NCBI RefSeq assembly: GCF_019175285.1
Contig: NC_056529.1
Coordinates: 21,317,853-21,381,852 of the forward strand
Source of the DNA: Sceloporus undulatus
Taxonomy: Eukaryota; Chordata; Lepidosauria; Squamata; Phrynosomatidae
DNA: 64,000 nt
Direction: 5' to 3'
Made by a program: the position numbers and the translations under genes. Below are positions 1 through 17,886 of this stretch, piece by piece; position 1 is the stretch's first letter; every line of letters starts with the position of its first letter. The notes below the pieces were generated by a model. That model was given only the letters and a program-made list of their open reading frames with translations, was not told the origin of the DNA and did no database searches.

Positions 1-935
1 CAAATTCTAGTTAAGATCTGTTTATTGGCTTCTCTTGACTCTTCATTTCATTCCTGACTGTTTCTTCTTCTTCTTCTTCCTGTTCCTCTTCCTTCCTCTT
101 CTTCCTCTTCTTGTGATTATTATATCTGGCTTCACATATTTTGCACAAAGTTAAACTTCATTGCCCTTTTTCATATCTAGACCCATTTCCACTTTGTTCT
201 GCTTCAGGCACTCAGTTTTCCCCCTCTGGCCCTTCATCCTGACTTATTCTTTCATGCATATTTTAGACTTCACCTACATATATATATATACCAATGTCTA
301 TAATGTTATGATCAATCCTTTTAAAAGCAATCCAGAAAGTGGGAAGGGGAAGCATGGATTGGGAGAAGCAGAGGGTCTGCAATGGAAGGAAGCTGAGGAG
401 GAAAAGGAAAGGGAAACTGGGGCATGCATTCTTCAAAGCAGCTGAGAAAGTGGGAGCAGGTTTGGGATTCAGGTCTGAAGAGGAAAGACAGCCAAGTCCA
501 CCAACAAGACACAACTGAACCTATTTAACAGAAGGGTTTAGGGTTAGGAAATCCATGAAGACAAAAAAGGTTCAGTAATAGCTGCTCCAAGAAAAGGCTG
601 GCAGTGAATGACAGTCTAACAGTCAACGTTACAGGGATCAAAATACTACAATACCCTACAGATGCAATATGAATAATAACAACCATCGTCATACTGAAGG
701 AACAATACAGTCATACAATACTTGGCAAAACAGGGCTTTCAGGGTTAGATGCTCATACATACATATAGTACAGACACATGTTTGTTTTAATATCTATCTA
801 TAATGGTTTTCATATCTATCTGTTTTTCTATCTATCTATATCTGTTTTCATAGCTATCTATCTGTTTTCCTATCTATCTATGTTTTCATAGCTACACACA
901 CATATATATGTGTTTTCCTATCTGTCTATGATTGT

Positions 936-978
<43 letters not shown>

Positions 979-1018
979 TCCAGACAGACACACCCCCAGA
1001 GCTCTGTCTGACAGAGCA
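1..1018. other. Upstream intergenic DNA, no gene seen
   Basis: I see no coding exon here. The stretch holds a CTT-rich pyrimidine tract near 61-112 and low-complexity TATC/TA repeats from about 785 to 971. By conserved gene order the 3' end of VPS9D1 would be expected to the left of the window, but nothing in these bases shows it. Confidence 0.6.
785..971. repeat. TATC-type minisatellite ending in (TA)n
   Basis: Degenerate copies of a unit of about 30 bp that mixes TATCTATC with GTTTTCATA are followed by an uninterrupted TA run at about 940-971. It lies upstream of the SPATA2L promoter. Confidence 0.85.
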
Positions 1019-1121
1019 GACTAAACACCTCAAAAAACTACAGATCCCAGGATCCCTAGCAGCCTGGAGCCATGGCATTTAAAAGCGGCCTGAAAGCGGA
1101 TTATCCTGGTGCCGTGTGCAA
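1019..1121. mobile_element. Fragment of the CTACAAATCCC foldback element
   Basis: The stretch carries ACTACAGATCCCAGGATCC and then a degraded GCATTTAAAAGCGG arm ending in GTGCCGTGTGC. This is one half of the short palindromic element seen about twenty times in the window, for example at 18165-18365. Confidence 0.6.
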
Positions 1122-1147
1122 AGGCAAGCCCTGGGCGAGAAGTGCTG

Positions 1148-1174
1148 CAGCAGCAGCAGCAGCAGCAGCAGCAG
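1148..1174 (+). repeat. (CAG)9 trinucleotide repeat
   Basis: Nine pure CAG units lie about 135 bp upstream of the presumed donor of SPATA2L noncoding exon 1, so they may fall in the proximal promoter or the 5' UTR. The first ATG of the real protein is in the next exon, so the repeat is not expected to be translated. Confidence 0.9.
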
Positions 1175-1316
1175 AGAAAGGGTTAATCTGCCCAGCCGTC
1201 TGCCTCTGTCTCCAGGGAGGATGACGTCACGTCCTCCTGGGGAGTGGGCGGGGCCAAGGGGAGCCGGAAGTGGCTGCAGGGAGGGAGGAGGGAGCCGGCG
1301 GCGGCGGCAGGTGAGT
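1175..1316 (+). promoter_or_regulatory. SPATA2L: SPATA2L promoter and noncoding exon 1
   Basis: This short GC-rich stretch contains a full palindromic CRE (TGACGTCA at 1222-1229), a CCTCCTGGGGAGTGGGCGGGG block typical of Sp/KLF sites, and an ETS-like CCGGAAGTG. It ends in a GCGGCGGCAG run followed by a consensus donor GTGAGT at 1311. The SPATA2L start codon lies one base inside an exon that begins at 3448, so a noncoding first exon ending at 1310 is the natural partner. The transcription start is not visible. Confidence 0.65.
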
Positions 1317-1373
1317 GAGGGAGAGGGTCGCGAGTTTGAATCCCAAGCGGCTTCTCCGGAAGGAAGAGCCCGG

Positions 1374-1992
1374 AGACCCCAGACCCAAAACGACTGGGGC
1401 TGTGCTTCGTCCTCCGGAGAGGGGCAGCTCCCTCTCCCTCGCCTTCAGTGACTCCGAAAACCCTTCCCTTCACATCTAGGGAGACCCCAGACCCAAATCA
1501 GCTCCCCCTCTTTCCCTCTCCCCTTTTCCTGCTGCTGTGTAACGTTATTACTCTCTCTCTCTCTCTTGTGTGTGTGTCTGTATATATGTGTATATATATA
1601 TATATATAGGGAAACTCCTTGAATATAATGCCTTCCTTTAAAAAAGCAGAGAGACCCCAGACCCAAATCCCGCTCCTTCTGCTCTGGCTCTTGCCTTTCC
1701 CACCCTTTCTCTCCTTTTTGTTGCTTCTAGATACTGTAATGTCTATTAGTTCCTTTTATCTGTCTGGAAAAGCTTGAATAAGATGGTTATTTAAATCCAG
1801 AGAGACCCCAGACCCAGACCCCCCTCTTCTCTCTCTCCTTTCCCCTTTCTCTTCTTTCTTTGCCTGTCCTTTCTTTGGATTCAATATATTCCTATATATT
1901 AAATAAAATGTTGTTTTTAAAGACCCTCGAATCCCCAAATCCCTCCTCTTTCGCTCTCTGCTTTTCTCATTCTCTTCTTTCTTTTCCTCTCC

Positions 1993-2049
<57 letters not shown>

Positions 2050-2150
2050 AAAACCTTAGTTAAAATGTTTAAACAGAAGAAAGGCCCCCAACCCTCCCAT
2101 TTCCTCCTCTCTGGCCCTTTCTACCCATTTTCCTTTCCTAGCCTTCTTTT
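1374..2150 (+). repeat. Long-period degenerate tandem repeat in SPATA2L intron 1
   Basis: The phrase GAGACCCCAGACCC recurs at about 1374, 1482, 1653 and 1802, with weaker echoes near 1921 and 2082. Each copy is followed by a C/T-rich tract, then TA-rich sequence, then a GGAAAACCTTGAATAAAATG-like and AAAAGCAGAGA-like segment. The period is roughly 110-170 bp because the embedded (TA)n tracts differ in length; the longest is at about 1998-2046. Confidence 0.8.
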
Positions 2151-2154
2151 CCAT

Positions 2155-2849
2155 CCATCAGTCGATCGATCAATGTTTATTGATTAGCCCATGGGCCATC
2201 TCAAAATGCCACAAAGCTAAATAGAACCCTATATATAAAACCTCTCTATTTAAAAGGTTGATTAAAAAGGACATAAAAATGATATGTATAAGAACATAAA
2301 TGCAATAGACAGTGATTTACATTAAATAGATCTAGCACCACAAATGAAGATCTCAAATGCATTGTTTTGCTTAAATACCGACTTGTAATGAGATATATAT
2401 ATATATATTTGTATTAAATTTTATTAACAGAACAACAACAACATAAAAACATAACAAACCAACAGGGAAAAGGCCATAAAACCAGACCCACCAACCATAA
2501 GCACCGACTGGACAATGACCGGTCCGGAGACTCCAGTCCTCCCTTCCTGACTTCAGCAGCGCCTTCAAAGAAAGCAGCAACAAAAAGCAATCGCTCCGAT
2601 TGATTTCCTAAGGGCCTCTCTCTCATTGATAGATTGCTTCTGTAAAGACCGATCAATTATTTCCTCCCTCTGAATTATTTGTATTGCTGACCTTATTGCA
2701 AACAACGTCACGCTATTGTATAGCATCATATTCCTTACATTTCCTGCCTGCGAAAATGTATTTATTTATTTCTCTGGATATGGTATACCAGCATTTTATA
2801 TATGACATAAAATTATTTTACATATATGATGGCTGAAGAGCGGAGTATA

Positions 2850-2883
<34 letters not shown>

Positions 2884-3054
2884 TAAAAATTGTAACGTAA
2901 AAAAGAGCTTAGAGCAATGTCCAAATCACACGTTTGAGCGGCTGTAACCCCCTTTTTAGTGTCAGAAAACACACTGGACATAAAATCACAAACTTCCTAA
3001 GTTACTTTGAAGCCAAATCTCAACCCTGTAATCTCTCTCTTCTCTCTCTCTCTT

Positions 3055-3085
<31 letters not shown>

Positions 3086-3447
3086 TTATTATTATCTTGC
3101 TTATGTTGGGTTCAAGTATTTGTACTTCCTGCCCCGATCCTTGTCAAATTTTTCAGCCGGTGCGTCTCTTAGAAGCAATGTCAATTTGTCATTTCCATAC
3201 AGTCAGACATCTTCAGTTTCCATTCCTGAAGATCAGGAATTTCGGTCTCCTTCCACCTTCTTGCATATAGGATCATGGCCGCCAGCCAGGTTCCTATATG
3301 TAAGGAGAGATATTTTTGATCCTGGTCATCTTCTTCTTATGTCTTGACTACAGTCCCCATTCTGACCCAAGGTATGGACTCCTTTAACCTTCTAGATGTT
3401 GTTGGAGTAGAAATAGGGTCAGGATCCCGCTCTTTTTCCCATTGCAG
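2155..3447. other. SPATA2L intron 1, LINE-tail-like and simple repeats
   Basis: No exon is seen. There is a (TA)n at 2394-2408, an (AAT)n at about 2849-2883 preceded by a GAGCGGAGTATAAATAA tail of the kind seen on squamate LINE/SINE 3' ends, and a (CTT)n at about 3052-3083. The sequence from 2160 to 2330 resembles a LINE-derived 3' segment but is too decayed to place. Confidence 0.55.
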
Positions 3448-3448
3448 G

Positions 3449-3819
3449 ATGACTCCCGGCTCGGCGCTGCAAGAAGAATACTGCCGCTGTTTGCAGAGGG
3501 ACTTCCGCCGGGGCCATACTGGCGTCTGCACCGACCAGTCCCTGAAAGAACTGCTGTGGCACCATTTGCTGGCGGATCCGGACCTGCACTACGCCTTGCA
3601 AGGGGAGGACACCTTCGCCACTCTGGCCGCGGCTTTGCGTGGACACCTGGACCTGGGACCGGCCCTCCAGAGCCTCGGCAAGGCTTTCGAAGTGCTGGAG
3701 TTGGCCGCCATCAACCTCTACTTCTTCCCTTGGCGGAAGGAGTTTGGCACCATAAAGGTGAGCATTGCTGGGTTGCTCTTGGGGTGGGAGAGGGAGGATG
3801 CAATGGCAGCACCAACTGG

Positions 3820-3853
<34 letters not shown>

Positions 3854-5495
3854 CCATATTTAATTTTTATTGTTATTTCCACATTAAAAAATTGCAATGA
3901 CTTTGATGACATATGCTGAGCAATACTTACAAATTAAAAGAAGAGAATAACTGTGTAAAACATCAGTCTTTAGCAGTGCTGCCAACAAGCCTCGAAGATA
4001 TTCCCTGGAATGTTTTACCAAAATCCCAAATCCCCAGATTTCTCTAATATTCATTATTATTATTATTCAGTCAAAATCCCCATAAAGAAATTAATTAAAT
4101 TCCCCGGATTCCAGGGAATTCCCTGGAAATTGGCAACACTGGTCTTTATAGAATCGATGTAAATATAAGATAGAGTTACATAGAAAAAGGTGAATTAAGC
4201 CAAATATTTCAATCCAGATGTGGATGATGGAATCTATGGATACAGAATCTGTGTACATACAGAGGGCCAACTGTATTAGCCACTCTGTTGGAGATACTGA
4301 TTTCAAGCAGTTGCAAACACCAGAAGGTAAAAAGTACAGCAGTTAAAAGCAAAGTTTCTTTTAAACCTTACCCAGGCTTATATATAGTTGGAAGTGGCAG
4401 TGTTCCTAGCGAGAGGAGAGAGGCCCGGAACTGATGGGGACATCTCTCTTTTCGCAGACCTTTTCCGGTGTCTATGTCCATGTCCTGCGGGGAGTCCTGC
4501 CCGAGGCTGACATCGCCAGGAGCTTCCGCCGTCTGGGCTACGTCCAGCGGGACAACCTCCACCTGACCATCTCCCAGCTTCCTCCTGGGACCTCTCTGCT
4601 CTGTGCCGCTTGTGGGTTTTTTGCGGCCAGGGTGGAGTGTGAGATCCTGGGGAAGCTGGTGGAGGAACTAGAGCCCTGTGTCCTCTCGCCAGAAGACCTC
4701 CTGAAGGCCCGGAAAGAATCCACCGGCAGTTTGGAGACCTGTGTGGCCAGACTCCGGAGCCTGGTCCACTGGCCGAAAGGCAGGGAGACCCAAGCGGAGC
4801 CGCCCGAGGGGATCGATCTGTACCGGGAGGATCCGGAGGGGCAGAGTCCATATGCTGAGGCCCTGGGAGGAAGCCGGCTCTCCTCGCAGCATCCCCTTCC
4901 TCTCTGCGAACGCAGCAGTCCCAGGAGCCGGCAACATCATCTGTGGAATCCAGCGCTCATGGAGAACAGGAGCAAGGTCTGGGCGGCTGGCCCGGATCAG
5001 CCCTACGGCAATGGGATCCCAGCCTCTGACGACCCCGACCTGGAGACCTCCTTCTCCTTCATCTCCCTGAGGCGGGAGCTCAGCCGGGCAACGGACACGG
5101 ATTATCCGGCTCAGTCCACCAGCCAGTTCTTGTCTCCGGGGCCTCCCTATGACAGCGCCAGCTTCCAGGCCCACGGGGCGAGTGGCCTGGCATCTCCTTC
5201 TGCCGGGCAGCCTAGGAGCCCGCAGCTCAGCCCTGTCAGGGCACGCCGGGCTAAGGCCCCAGGCACCGAGCTGCCCCACTACCGCTTGCATTTGTGCCTG
5301 AGCCCGGGAACACTGCCGGCGTCTTGCTGCAACACCTGCCGCTCTCTGCACAGCTCTGGATGCAACGGGGCCCAGCTTTGCCGGGGGAACAGCCACCAAG
5401 TGGAAGAGCTCCAGACCAAGCAACAGCAGCGTTTGTGGCTCCAGCGGACTGAGGTGGACAAACTGCTGCACGAGGGGGAAGCGGCCTGGCAGTAG
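3449..5495 (+). CDS. SPATA2L: Spermatogenesis-associated protein 2-like
   Basis: Two coding exons, 3448-3757 (ATG at 3449, after acceptor TTGCAG) and 4458-5495 (acceptor TTCGCAG), join in phase 0 to give 448 aa; the human protein is about 424 aa. The N-terminal part carries the SPATA2-family PUB-type region, seen in LELAAINLYFFPWRKEF near residues 82-98 and in GVYVHVLRGVLP just after the splice. The C-terminal part has the conserved FSFISLRRELSR, then LHLCLSPGTLPASCCNTCR, and ends near QQRLWLQRTEVDKLL. In SPATA2 the PUB domain binds CYLD and links it to the HOIP (LUBAC) ubiquitin ligase; SPATA2L is thought to act similarly, which is family knowledge, not seen here. It is tail-to-tail with CDK10, as in mammals. 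No frame breaks are seen. Confidence 0.95.
3831..4430. other. SPATA2L coding intron with (TA)n and unplaced repeat
   Basis: The 700-bp intron starts with GTGAGC at 3758 and holds a TA run at about 3832-3852. The segment 3970-4140 has complementary CCCTGGAAT and ATTCCAGGGAAT phrases and looks like a decayed foldback element. No further exon is seen. Confidence 0.6.
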
Positions 5496-5659
5496 CCTGG
5501 AGGAGGCCCAGCTGGACCTTGTGGGGCATATACAGTGTTCCCTTTGTGGTTCTGGCACTGTGTATTCATGCACAGGAGCTGCCATTTTTTTCTGTCCTTG
5601 CTCCTCCAATTTTGGAAACATTTTGCAGGGAAAAACACCCTGCTCACACCTCCACCAGC

Positions 5660-5765
5660 AACTGAAATATTTTGGGGACTACAGCTCTCATAATCCCCTA
5701 GCCTGCATAGTCAATAGCTGGCTGGGGGATTCTGGAAGCTGTAGTTTAACAACAACAACAAAAAC
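5660..5765. mobile_element. Short foldback element (CCCAGAATCCCCCAGCC type)
   Basis: The left arm GGGACTACAGCTCTCATAAT and the right arm GGGGGATTCTGGAAGCTGTA are inverted copies around a GCTGGCTGGG core. This is a miniature DNA-element remnant inside the SPATA2L 3' UTR. Confidence 0.6.
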
Positions 5766-6118
5766 CAAACAAACGTGCCTCCTCCACTCTGCCAAAGACA
5801 TGCACAACTTTGAGGAGCATGCCTCTTTCTCTTTGCAAGAATGGCAAGTTCTATCTCCTGGATGTTGGGAAACTTAGTGGGACTACATGTTCCGACAGTC
5901 CAGTCCTGGTTAAAATCCCTGTTATGTCTGCTTGGCAAGTGGGGTCTTTTCTTGCTTTGCCACTGAACACCAGGTATGCTCCTGACTTCAGGTAAAAGGT
6001 GGTTCCAGTTGGGAGTCCAATAACTTGGCTGAGGAGAGTGGAAGACAGGAAAGCGATAGCTCTGTTTGTAGGAAACTGCCCTCTGCAATACCAGGACATA
6101 GAAACAGTGTGGCTAGGT

Positions 6119-6215
6119 GTGTATGAAATGGCTTGTTGTGGATTATGACTCCCAGAATCCCCCACTGGCTGCACTGACTGGGGGATTCTGTGATTTGTAG
6201 TCCCTTTTTTGCAAG
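6119..6215. mobile_element. Short foldback element (CCCAGAATCCCCCA type)
   Basis: ATTATGACTCCCAGAATCCC pairs with GGGGGATTCTGTGATTTGTA across the CACTGGCTGCACTGACTG centre. It is the same family as the copy at 5660. Confidence 0.65.
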
Positions 6216-6669
6216 CTGCGGTCTGCCCCTTCTGACATTCCAAAGTTCAGCTGCTTCCTTGATCCAGATTTTGAAATGTGCGCAGGGAAAGAGCTTGGGC
6301 CAAGAGGCGCAGGAAGGAGGGAGGCTTGGCTGTTCCTTCCTTCATTATACCTGGCCTAGATTTCTCCTGTTTTGGGGTAAATGGGCATAGGGCACTTTTT
6401 CAAAGAAGCACTTAATGGTATGCTCTTCGTGGGAAAGCTGAGCGCCTGCGGTTATGCAAGACCTGAGCTGTGTCCAAGTCTTTGGCGCATGCCTCACCCT
6501 GATGTCTTAACAGGAGTTTAATTTGAAATAAACCAATTAAAAGTCTGTTTGGATGTCTCGCCCTCCCTTCTTTCTCCCCATGGGTAGTCTGGAAGTCCAG
6601 GCCAAATGAGTTTCGCTGGTTGGACGGACCCTTTCTTGGAAGACACTTGGCAGTGGCTGTAGCATAATA

Positions 6670-6922
6670 CAGGTTGAGTCTCCCTTATCCAAAATTCTTG
6701 GGACCAGAAGTGCTCTGTATTCCAGATTGTGAAATTCCTGTACTTGCATATACATAATGAGATATAAGAAGGCTGGAGAGACTGAGGATCTGTGAAATGG
6801 TGAGAGGTATGGATTCTCACCATTTCACAGATGCTCACATTTCTCTCCAGCCTCGCAAAGAGTTATGTACTACGTTACTTGTGCTGGATTTTGGAATTTC
6901 AGACAAAGGGATACTCAACCTG
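6670..6922 (+). mobile_element. Tigger3-like short DNA transposon copy
   Basis: The ends are CAGGTTGAGTCTCCCTTATC and GGGATACTCAACCTG, inverted relative to each other, with TA on both sides (6668-6669 and 6923-6924) as expected for a Tc1/mariner-class target. The inside carries TTGGGACCAGAAGTGCT and GCATATACATAATGAGATAT, phrases known from Tigger3-type elements. A separate hairpin sits inside it at 6770-6852. Confidence 0.8.
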
Positions 6923-6925
6923 TAG

Positions 6926-8580
6926 CAGAGCCTTTGTTTTGCATGCAGGACGTTCCTTGTTGAAACCTCCACGGCGTTTGCCATTGACAAGAGTCTCAGG
7001 CAGCAAAGGTTGGGAATTGTCTCTCTTTGCCTGGCATGGCATGAAGTTGCTGCCAACCCAGGCAGCCAAGACTGCTGAGCTGGACCAGTTTTGTCTCTGT
7101 GTATGCCAGTATCTCTGAACTAACCAGGCAAGAGTTTCCTAACAATTACAGAAGATAACTTGCAGTCTGAAAATAGCAGCAGTGGAATGATGCATTGATG
7201 GGAACTGTTTCCAAAGCAGAGCTGGGGAAAGTTACTTGTTTGGACTACCGTTTCCCACTGGCCCTGTGGGCGGGGGGATTTTTTGCATGTGGGATCCCTT
7301 CCTCAAAGTAACTTGTCCAAACTTTGAAAGGAACAACCCCCAGTTGTGATAAGGACAGTGCCCACCCTTACTCTTACTCTTCTCCTGCCTGTGCCAGGCT
7401 CTCACTCCGTCAAGCGCCTCTGGTTAAGCCCCAGTGCTTGACCAGCCACCGTCACAAGAAGCGTGGGCAACTTTCCTCTTTGACATTGAGGCACTAGAAG
7501 CTTGTTGCTAAGCTGTGGGCGCCAGCAGCACTTCTATGAATCAGAGAAGAGGCTCCTGGTTAAAAGCCTCCCCCTCCCCCCAAAAATCCAAAGGGAGTCT
7601 ATTCTGAAAGGCTGATGCAGAGCTTGCGGGGGCAGAGCCTCTGACCTCCTTGCTAAACAAAATTGGAGAACAAGCAAGGGAGCAAGAACAAGGATGGAAG
7701 CTATGGGAGACCAAGGGTTTTTTGCAATTGATGATTGGAAGCAGAAATAGCTTGTCTCCAAGGTACGGGGTAAATATATATATATTTCCAATACCTTGGA
7801 GACAAGCTATTTCTGCTTCCAGTCATCAACTGCAGAAAAACCCTTGAGGTGTGAGTGTGCATATAAAAGTTGTACTGACATATTTATGAATATAGTCTGA
7901 ATAACTATCTGTAAGCTGCTCTGAGAGCTTTTAGGGCTGAAGAGCAGGGTATAAATACCGTAAATATATATATATATATATACATACACACACACACACA
8001 TTTTGGCTAAGGGAGCATCAACATATTTCCATTACCTTGCAGAAAAGCTATTTCTGCTTCCAGTTATATATTCTTGCCACTGCAAACTTGGTGTGTGCTA
8101 TGTACCCTCCATTCACATAACTTACAGGGAGCAGTAGGGAGTCACAACCCCCTTTTCTATGAAGCTGCTAGTGGTGGTGAGGATTGCAGGGATGTGGTGG
8201 CTGGGTGTTAGCAGAGCCTGGAAAAAGTTACTTTTCTGGACAACAACTCCCAGAATCTCCCAGCTAGTCCTGAAAAGGTAACATCTTCAAGCTCTGCCTG
8301 TCAAGAATTCATCTTCACTGCCTTAGTTGTTGCAAGGTGTGTGTCTGCATTGTTTCCATGTGCTGCTTTTACTGCAGCTGCTTAATAGATTTGAAATCAT
8401 TTTCATTAACCATTGATCTGTATGTGTTGTACCGCATTAATGTAACTCCCCTGGCAGGTGTTTATGCTGTGCTGAAGAGATATAGGATCAGTGTGCAACT
8501 CAGCACATGGAGATGTACAATATATATTGCCCTAGTACCTTGGCTAATGTGTTCACCCTGTTGAACATTTAAATTCAAGA
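6926..8580. other. Intergenic DNA between SPATA2L and CDK10 3' ends
   Basis: No exon is seen. Besides the hairpin at 7712-7847, it contains a (TA)n/(CA)n tract at about 7966-8000 and short foldback remnants near 7225-7320 and 8215-8285 (CAACTCCCAGAATCTCCCAG). Confidence 0.6.
7712..7847. repeat. Long inverted repeat (hairpin) with short AT loop
   Basis: About 55 bp at 7712-7766, including GGAAGCAGAAATAGCTTGTC, is repeated in reverse complement at 7791-7847 with few changes; the spacer is mainly ATATATATAT. A third partial copy of the right arm lies at 8010-8072. A LINE-type tail (CAGGGTATAAATACCGTAAA) sits between at about 7905-7980. Confidence 0.85.
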
Positions 8581-8584
8581 ATAA

Positions 8585-8853
8585 CCCTGCTGTATCAACC
8601 CACACTTTATTCAAAGGGTCCCATCCATCCGGGAGGCAATCCTGTTTGTCCTGGAAAGTCCCCCAAGGCACCCCAAGTAGTCTGTGGCAGAGACAGGAGG
8701 TCAAAAACCTGAATCTTCAGCAGCACAAGCGGCGTGATGGTGGTGGTTGCGGAGGGCTATCCGGGTCCATCTATTGAGCCATGCTGTTCTCTGGCAGAGA
8801 AGTAGGTCCTTAATCTGTGATGTGCGTCCTTTACTGGCCGTTGGCCCCCTTCC
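8585..8853 (-). other. CDK10: CDK10 3' UTR and poly(A) signal
   Basis: On the minus strand an AATAAA lies at 8611-8606 (TTTATT on the plus strand), about 245 bp after the CDK10 stop. No other gene reads here. Confidence 0.75.
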
Positions 8854-16441
<7,588 letters not shown>

Positions 16442-16509
16442 GGCTGCAGCTTTCCTCCTCCCTCCTCCGCCTCTCTTCCTTTTACGGGATGTTTTGTGTG
16501 TCCCTCCAT

Positions 16510-16522
16510 CGCCATCTGCTGG
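16510..16522 (-). promoter_or_regulatory. CTCF core-like site near the CDK10 start
   Basis: On the minus strand the 13 bases read CCAGCAGATGGCG, matching the CTCF core CCASYAGRKGGCR at every position. It lies 69 bp upstream of the CDK10 ATG. This is a motif match only; binding is inferred. Confidence 0.45.
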
Positions 16523-16622
16523 ACAGGAGAGGAAGCGCTCTCCTTCCTTTGCTTTTGGTTGCAAGAGACATTTTGGAGACACACTTTTGGGGATCATCGC
16601 AAGCGACCCAGAGCCAGGGATG

Positions 16623-16785
16623 GGAGGGGTGTGTGTATATATATTAGTGTGTGCGTGTGTATATATATATATGTGTGTGTGTGTATATTAATGTCTAATT
16701 AAAAATAATTGTAAGCTGTTCTGATAGCCGTTAGGGCTGAAGGGCGGGGTATAAATACCATAAATGAATAAAAATAAATAAATAA

Positions 16786-16824
<39 letters not shown>

Positions 16825-17152
16825 GGGGTTTCGCATGGCCCTCCCCTGAGGCTGAGAGAGTGTGACTTGTGAGCGTATACACAATTATATATATATATAT
16901 ATATATGAAGGGAGGCGGATGCAGACGGAGAGGGATGGCCTCTGTCTCAGGTTGAGAGAGGGAGGGACACACCGCCCTCCTCTTCCTCTTCCTCCTACTC
17001 CTCGCCCAAGGTCCATGGCTGAGGCCATAGATCGATACATCGGGATGGATGGATCTAGTAGCGGGATGCACCAAGGGGCCAAAGTGCGCCACTTCAGCCA
17101 CAGGAGGGCGCCCGAGAGCCATTTGCCATCTCATTCCAACCAAAATGCCCAA

Positions 17153-17184
<32 letters not shown>

Positions 17185-17760
17185 GCCCCCTCAGACATTT
17201 ACAGATGATTTCTCCTTTGGCTTCAAACCCAAATGAAAGACTTTTTATTTTTATTTTCAAACTAGTTTGATATTGTTTAATCTTCTCAAGATTGTTGAGG
17301 TATTACCTGGTTTTTAAATAGTTTTTATAGGGTTGTGGTTGTATTTTAACGAGCTCATTAGCCTAATCACAGTATATTTATTATTATTATTATATTTATT
17401 TGTATACCATTATTTTCTCTGGGACTCAGAATGGCTTTGCAATATTAAAAGATATATTACTTATATCTCATGACTTTTTAGGTTGCACTTCATTGGCAGG
17501 TTATGTGTTGAATTTACGATCTCCGTAAAGTGCCATGTAGATTTACGGCGCTATATAGATAAACATTTATTATTATTATTATTATCATCATCATTATATC
17601 CCACCTTTTTCTGGGACTCACAACATTAAAACAGTATACAAAAAAGCATACAAAAATAGTACATTACATTAGAATTAAATTATTACAATAGTAAAACAAG
17701 TAAGAATAAAATACATATTAAAAAGATTAAAATGTGTTAAAAATACTTTAAAACTTTTTT
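16623..17760. repeat. Microsatellites and LINE tails between CDK10 and SPATA33
   Basis: (TA/TG)n blocks occur at about 16635-16690, 16783-16825 and 16885-16906, and an (ATT)n at about 17154-17184. A LINE-type tail (GGGCGGGGTATAAATACC) lies at about 16700-16790. At 17370-17760 there are inverted TTTATTTGTATACC and CTGGGACTCA phrases of the common ATATCCCGCCTTT-type repeat. The 16910-17130 stretch is unique and GC-richer but has no convincing exon. Confidence 0.65.
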
Positions 17761-17886
17761 GTATGGCCAATATCATCGCTGTTTTGTGGATTCTGGGTGT
17801 CTTTGGCAGGGAGTTCTTCCAAGTATCCCTTCCCTAAACTACAAATCCCAGGATGCCATGGGATGCGCCTATAGCAGTGGGGTCCA

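Larger units (their letters stand above)
5496..6550 (+). other. SPATA2L: SPATA2L 3' UTR with poly(A) signal
   Basis: After the TAG there is no further reading frame of note. A canonical AATAAA at 6527-6532, followed by a T/G-rich stretch, is the likely 3' end. The presumed UTR contains two short foldback elements (about 5660-5760 and 6119-6215), which would form hairpins in the mRNA. Confidence 0.65.

Noticed and set aside
1116-1451. 111-codon plus-strand frame with a poly-Ser tract
   Set aside because: It comes from the CAG repeat and crosses the exon 1 donor; no homology or splice partner.
4668-5621. 317-codon open frame on the minus strand
   Set aside because: It is the antisense shadow of SPATA2L exon 3, has no family match I recognise, and its openness follows from the GC-rich codons of the sense strand.
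17036-17130. Possible small gene in the GC-richer stretch between CDK10 and SPATA33
   Set aside because: Open frames there begin in or near (TA)n tracts, lack splice partners and match nothing I know.
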